Origin: Pyricularia pennisetigena
Lineage: Eukaryota > Ascomycota > Sordariomycetes > Magnaporthales > Pyriculariaceae
Reading direction: 5' to 3'
Length of the DNA: 64,000 nt
Assembly (NCBI RefSeq): GCF_004337985.1
Contig: NW_021940919.1
Coordinates: 1,585,874-1,649,873, forward strand
The notes under the pieces were generated by a model. That model saw nothing but the letters and a program-made list of their open reading frames with translations, was not told the origin of the DNA and made no database searches. The translations under genes and the position numbers were made by a program. This document shows, one piece after another, positions 58,285 through 64,000 of the stretch (within the stretch, counting starts at the first letter, position 1; every line of letters starts with the position of its first letter).

Positions 58285-58911
58285 TACGTTATAAAGTTTT
58301 GGTTACCGCCGATATATAGCCGATAAAAGCCCCCTACTACCGAAACCTTACGCCAAAAAAGGTTCGTTTTTACACAAACGCACTTTATTTGGACCTATTA
58401 AAATTGGGTACAAATATTTTGGTTTAACGAGACGTGGGCCTCGTATGGAACGCATTTGAAATCGTACGTTATACGCAAGGTTGACAAAAAATATAATATA
58501 ACCTATATAGTCGAACGCCATTAAAAAAACGAGGTTATATATTTTGGGGTTGTTTTTGAGGGGTAACGGGTAAAGGGCCGGGCGTTTTTTAGGAAACAAA
58601 TTGGGGCAAAATCGATTCGAATATTTATTGCCAATATATCGTTCCGGTCATTTACAATTATTTGGTTAATAACCGGTTTACGGGTAACCTTTTGTTATTT
58701 ATGCAGGATAACGTTCCGGAATATGCTGCCGAAAATACGATCGAAGATATAAGGTTATTGGGTATCCCAGCTATTATTAGGCCGCCTTTTTTACCGGATT
58801 TAAACCCTATCGAAAACGTTTGGAATAAAATGAAGGATTATTTGCAATGGAAATACGGGAATTAGGATAAAATCCTGGATAATGTTATACGGCAACGTGT
58901 GCAGGAAATTT
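58285..58911 (+). pseudogene. Tc1/mariner-type transposase fragment (DDE_3)
   Basis: The best segment, 58662-58865, encodes LLFMQDNVPEYAA (second catalytic Asp in QDN), then RLLGIPAIIRPPFLPDLNPI and ENVWNKMKDYLQ, the classical DLNPIE motif with the catalytic acid. The upstream part (58320-58640) holds degraded core sequence with stops. It would cut and rejoin Tc1-type ends. The fragment is bounded by the Gypsy-2 LTR and a reversed Copia LTR, so both inverted repeats are missing. Confidence 0.8.
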
Positions 58912-59482
58912 TATTGGCAATATGGGTTGCTAACAGGGGTTTAGGCATTCGCCTAGAGGCGGCGTGGTGCTAATTGCGTCGTAAAAGCCTGTAATTACAA
59001 GGCTTAAATGCACTAAATTCACTAAAATGGGTCACTAATTTTAGGATTAAAAAATTTAATTCATTAATGGGGGAAACTTTGCTTTATCTCCCTTACATAC
59101 TCTCCGACATCGAAATGGGGGTCCGCACCCCGGAAAGGGTTCCGGTACCGCACACGATTTTCCGAAAAATTATTTTGTATACGTTGTTAAAAAAACACCC
59201 TCATTTCCATACAAACCATTTCTGGGTTCGCACTAATCTGCTAATTTGGTGAAAATCTTAACCAGGTATAGGGTAGCTGACTCGTAAATGCAGGGTGGGT
59301 ATTAAACCCGGTATAGGGTGAAACCCCATTCGCTAATTTTGAATCGCAACTCCTGCAATATATACATAAAATATAACAGAAAATCCGACAGCCCTAACAG
59401 CCCCAATTGGGCACTATTTATTGTGGCTTATATACAAATGAAAGTGGACCCATTACATGCTAAATAACGCATATAATTAACA
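58912..59482 (-). mobile_element. solo Copia LTR, reversed
   Basis: CAATATGGGTTGCTAACAGG to GCATATAATTAACA, full length, no matching flanks. Contains the conserved 61-codon open frame (59067-59252). Confidence 0.85.
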
Positions 59483-59613
59483 GTTACTATCCATGCAAAA
59501 CGGGTTATAATATCGACGAAAAAATACAATTGGTTCGGCTAATTGAAAAAGCAATAAATTATAAGATTTCCCATAATGTTAAAATATAAAGGTCAATTAA
59601 CCGTTTGAATATT

Positions 59614-60170
59614 TGTTAATTATATGCGTTATTTAGCATATAATAGGTCCACTGTTATTTGTATATAAGCCACAATAAATAGTGCTGAAATGGGGCTGTT
59701 GGGGCTGTCGGATTTTCTATTATATTTTGTGTACGTATTGCAGGAGTTGCGATTTAAAATTAGCGAATGGGGTTTCACCCTGTACCGGGTTTAATACCCT
59801 CCCTGCATTTACGAGTCAGCTACCCTGAACCTGGTTAAAATTTTTACCAAATTAGCAAATTAATGCGAACCGAAAAATGGTTTGTATAAAAATAAAGGTG
59901 TTTTTTCAACAACGCATACGAAATAATTTTTCGGAAAATCGTGTGCGGCACCGGAGCCCTTTGCGGGTTGCAGACCCCCATTTCGATATCGGAAAATATA
60001 TAAGGGAGATAAAGCAAAATTTCCCCCACCAATAAATTAAATCTATTAATCCCAAAATTAGTGAATTTAATGTATTTAAACCCTGTAATTACAAGCTTTT
60101 ACAACGCAATTAATACCACGGCGCACCTAGGCTAATACTTAAACCCCTGTTGGCAACCAATATTTGTTAA
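59614..60170 (+). mobile_element. Copia LTR, first of a tandem pair
   Basis: TGTTAATTATATGCG to AATATTTGTTAA. Its last bases are shared with the start of the next LTR. The preceding 59483-59613 shows nothing recognisable. Confidence 0.85.
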
Positions 60171-60718
60171 GTATATGCGTTATATAGCATGTAATCGGTC
60201 CACTTTTATTTGTATATAAGCCACAATAGATAGTGCCGAAATGGGGCTATTGAGGTTGTCAAATTGTCTATTATATTTTGTGTGTTGCAGGAATTGCGAT
60301 TCAAAGTTAGCGAGTGGGATTTCACCCTGTACCGGGTTTAATACCCACCCTGCACATACGAGTCAGCTACCCTATACCGGGTTGAAATTTTCACCAAATT
60401 AGCAAATTAGTGCGAACCCAGAAATAGTTTGTATGGAAATGAGGATGTTTTTTCAACAACGCATACGAAATAATTTTTCGGAAAATCGTGTGCGGTACCG
60501 GAACGTTTTCTGGCGTGCGGACCCCTATTTCGATGTCGGAAAGTATGTAAGGGAGATAAAGCAAAGTTTCCCCCATTAATGAATTAAATTGATTAATCCC
60601 AAAATTAGTGAATTTAATGTATACAAACCCTGTAATTACAGGTTTTTACAACGCAATTAGCACCACGCCGCACCTAGGCTAATATTTAACCCCCTGTTAG
60701 CAACCCATATTATTAACA
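60165..60718 (+). repeat. Copia-2 5' LTR
   Basis: TGTTAAGTATATGCG to TATTAACA, followed by GGTTATAAGCCCGG as in Copia-1. Confidence 0.9.
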
Positions 60719-61520
60719 GGTTATAAGCCCGGAAAGGTTTTAGTTTGTATATTAAAGTGCATTTTGCATCGGTGGAAAGCTTAAAATTAAGGTTTTATTT
60801 TGGTTATTGTCGCATTTTTACAACACGTATATTGACGAAAATATTGCTGTTTTTTGTGCAAGATTGTTGGTTTTAGGCGTTTATTCAGCATTTAACCCCC
60901 CTGTATTTACAATGGGGATCGCTAAAAATTAGCGTTCGATTTAGGCCCTTTTAGGTATTGCAACGATCGCTTGCATTGCAAATCCAAAAATCTTTTTGGT
61001 ATGGTTTTTGTGGATCGTGCACGCCATTGTAATTGGTTCAAATTTTTAATAGGGTTTACGCTAGCGAATTAGGGCTAAAAACCCTGTATTCGTTCGTTAA
61101 TAGCCCATTAAATCCTAGTGCCTTTAATAGGGTTTACAATAACTTATAAACCCATTAGCGGAATTACGTTAATAGTTAATTTACCTTGTATGATGCCCTG
61201 CAACTTACCCTGCACGATACCCTGCAATTTACCCTGCACCCATTTAACGAATTGAATTCGCTACGTGCATTTGGTTTGGTAGAAATACCAGGGCATTTAT
61301 TAATTGGGGATTTTAGGGATTCCAACCCTGTATTTTAGTGGATTTTAACTATTGGAAATAGCAATAAACCCTGTAACTGGCAATTATAGGCCTATACCCG
61401 TTAAAAGGTAAACGGTATAGCAAATCCTAAGTTTAATAGGGTATTTATTTTTAGGTAATTAGGTTAGTTCATTATAATTATAAATTAGCGAATTGCAATT
61501 ATAATTTAGGTTACCCGACA

Positions 61521-63340
61521 ATGGAAAACAGCCCTATATCGGGCCTTCCAGGCCCAATTCCCACAAATAGGGGGTTTAAACCCAGTCTAAACGAAATTTT
61601 GACCGCTAAATTACAGGCCCAAAACCTGCAATTAAAAGCGTTAATTACGCAAATGGATTAATTTTGAAGGATAATTTAACAGTCAACTGCCCTATTAATT
61701 TAAAAAGCGGTAGTACCATTAATTTTAATGGTAATTCAGAAAACAAGCCCGTTACCGCACCCCTTAATCCACCTGGTAACCTAATTTTAGGTAACGGAAT
61801 AGATAAAAAATTATCGAAACGGGTATTTTCCTTCCCCGAAAATTGTAAATTAATAGGGGTTAGTAATTACGATATGTGGAAATAGGCGTTAATAATATAA
61901 TTTAGGGTTATAAAAGCAGCGGAATTTATTTCCAACCCTAAAACTGGCTATATTTTAGAGGAATACGAGCAATTGATCCTATTATTACTTATAAAAAATA
62001 GTTTAACCAAAGAACCTTTAAAATTTATTACATAGTATTCCAGCCCCGTAACGGTTTATAAAACCCTGGAAAACAGCTATTCCGTTGCACCCGAAATTAA
62101 TCGAAATTCACTATATCGGGAATTCCACGCCTTAAACTTTTCGAAATTTAAAGGATTAATACCTAAATTTAACAACCGGTTTAACTTATTGGTAATTAAA
62201 TTAACGAATGCTAACGTGCAAATTAACCCCGTAAACGTACGAAATTAGTACCCACGGGCCCTGGAGGGGATATTCCTTATTTGGACCGAACGCCAACGCA
62301 ATACCCAACAGGCCTTGTATGCAATAGGCCAAAATTCGGAAAAGTTAAATTTGCAATACCTTATGGCGGACCTTATATCCAAAAATTCGATTTCAAGCTT
62401 TACAACGGCTAAGATTGTTAATTATAGGCTTAAAGGCAAAAAACGGGTAAAACGAACGTTAAAAGGGCGTTAAAAAGGAAAACAATGGGTAGGAAACCAC
62501 CTTTAAATCATGAAAAAAGAGTAATAACTTTAATTCGAATTCTCCTTCTGCAAAAGATATTAAATCCTCCAGCTCCAGCGAATTAACCGCTGGAACGTCC
62601 ATAATTTTTATGGATTTCGAATTATTTACGGGTTCGATTCCAGGTAACGTTAACGAAGGCGCAGTGTATAACGCCCTGGAACAGGAGGTTAATTCCGCTA
62701 TTAGCGGAATTATAAAACTACGTTCGGATTCGGATTCGGAAACCGATACGGGTAAAACGCTAAAACCACAGGTTTTAACAGCTAATACTAAAGTTAAAAC
62801 GAAACCTGGACGCGGCGTAAAAGGGAATTTTAAACTTTCGAAACTAAGTTACCCTATCTTGTAAAATATAGGTAATACGTACTATATTTTTACAAGTAAG
62901 CAATCTTTTACCGATTATACCCCCAATTTTACAGTCGAAATCGGTGTAAAAGGTGGCCCTGTTAGGTTTATAAGTACCGGAACTGTAAAAATACAGGTCC
63001 GTTACGGCCAAAAAGCTGATAAATTTAAAAAGGTTACGTTAAGTAACGTTCTATATATCCCTTCGTTTGGGACAAATATCGTTAGTGGTTTTATATATTG
63101 TAACATAAAGGGCATATCATTAAAAAATACCCTGCATAATAAGGATCGCAAGGCGTAGGGACGCCTGGATACCGCTAAACATTCGTTTTATTTAAAGCTT
63201 AACAGGTGCGATATCCTTGTTCGAAATATACCAAAAATTCTAAATTACGCCTGGATAATAAGTGAATATAGCACCGTTTTTAGCAGGGCTTTACAGGGGG
63301 TTATAAAGGGTAACGCAGCCCCGTTGGAAGGAAGCCTAAA
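61521..63340 (+). pseudogene. Copia-2 gag and protease-region remnant
   Basis: Starts near ATG 61521. Gag segments: 61664-61885 ends ENCKLIGVSNYDMWK; later blocks have VYKTLENSYSVAPEI and YREFHALNFSKFKGL. 62610-62864 is open (MDFELFTGSIPGN, SDSETDTGKTLKPQ), where Copia-1 has stops. The protease/pre-integrase part (SYIPSF-like) is near 62930-63110. The encoded products would be particle protein and polyprotein protease. Several stops remain, so it is a pseudogene, although less damaged than Copia-1 in this part. Confidence 0.7.
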
Positions 63341-63346
63341 TAATAT

Positions 63347-63904
63347 TGTTAATTATATGCGTTATTTAGCATGTAAGGGGTCCACTTTTATTTGTTTATA
63401 AGCCACAATAAGTAGTGCTGAAATGGGGCTGTTGGGGCTGTCGGATTTTCTATTATATTTTGTGTATGTGGTGCAGGAGTTGCGATTCAAAGTCAGCGAA
63501 TGGGGTTTTACCCTGTACCGGGTCTTATACCCACCCTGCACCTACGAGTTAACTACCCTGTACTTGGTTGAAATTTTCACCAAATTAGCCAATTAGTGCG
63601 AACCCAGAAATGGTTTGTATGGAAATGAGGGCGTTTTTTCAACAACGCATACAGAATAATTTTTCGGAAAATCGTGTGCGGCACCGGAACGCTTTCTGTC
63701 GTGCGGACCCCCACTTCGATGTCGGAAAATATGTAAGGGAGACAAAACAAAGTTTCCCCCACCAATGAATCAAATCTATTAATCCCAAAATTAGTGAATT
63801 TAGTGTATACAAACCCTGTAATTACAGATTTTTGCAACGCAACTAGCACCACGCCGCACCTAGGCTAATGCCTAACCCCGTGTTAGCAACCCATATTGTT
63901 AACA
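63347..63904 (+). mobile_element. solo Copia LTR inside Copia-2, 5-bp target duplication
   Basis: 558 bp, TGTTAATTATATGCG to CCATATTGTTAACA, flanked by AATAT (63342-63346 and 63905-63909). Copia-1 near 32683 shows the empty site (AATAATATAAATCCC). This copy fixes the LTR ends of the family. Confidence 0.92.
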
Positions 63905-64000
63905 AATATAAACCCCGAAAATTACGAGGACTATAAAATTTACACCGATTCGGAACCGGAAGAAAATACGGTAACGGAAAAGCTAAATCCCGAACAAAAT

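Larger units (their letters stand above)
60165..64000 (+). mobile_element. Copia-2, 5' part; continues beyond the window
   Basis: Colinear with Copia-1 from its leader (60719) to about 32785 of Copia-1, where the window ends. It lacks the 99-bp insertion and LTR-B of Copia-1 but carries a solo Copia LTR at 63347-63904. Confidence 0.9.

Noticed and set aside
1..64000. CRISPR array, bacterial operons or phage genes.
   Set aside because: The tandem repeats present are transposon modules, and introns, fungal domains and RIP-type mutation show a fungal genome.

Overview
The window reads as a filamentous ascomycete (Pezizomycotina) chromosome crossing abruptly from a GC-rich gene into a large AT-rich, transposon-packed island. 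Three things point that way: a Zn(II)2Cys6 transcription factor with short fungal introns, fungal transposon families (Fot1/pogo, hAT, Tc1, chromodomain Ty3/Gypsy, Ty1/Copia), and repeats in which CpA has largely become TpA while CpG remains. That last pattern is the footprint of repeat-induced point mutation (RIP). The species cannot be named from the sequence.

Layout. 1-2408: transcription-factor gene. 2418-5273: termini and one full copy of a MULE-like non-autonomous element (called MX here, about 1.8 kb, 9-bp target duplications) mixed with LTR fragments. 5780-6450: a fold-back derivative of a 660-bp LTR-like element (LTR-B) that carries tRNA-like promoter boxes. 7518-16866: Gypsy-1, a chromovirus carrying nested LTR-B and MX copies. 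17610-19104: Copia-3 3' fragment. 19766-27088: Gypsy-3 on the minus strand, with MX inside gag. 27555-37870: Copia-1, with MX inside its 5' LTR and LTR-B inside its body. 37871-39085: Fot1/pogo fragment. 39086-43242: MX copies. 43607-44029: a small secreted-protein gene with little sign of RIP. 44070-50640: hAT-like termini, about 4 kb of unassigned AT-rich DNA and a decayed hAT transposase. 50732-58267: Gypsy-2, a full-length relative of Gypsy-1. 58285-58911: Tc1/mariner fragment. 58912-64000: Copia LTRs and Copia-2, which runs off the right edge.

Nearly all transposon proteins are broken by stops and by altered catalytic residues. The only open genes that look functional are the regulator at the left edge and the small secreted protein. 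Perfect target duplications around several nested insertions allow a relative chronology: Gypsy and Copia bodies first, LTR-B and MX later. The least described items are the tRNA-box-bearing LTR-B family and its fold-back form, the MX family with internal tandem modules, and an antisense ORF module plus a 120-bp (40-codon) tandem repeat between pol and the 3' LTR of Gypsy-1 and Gypsy-2.
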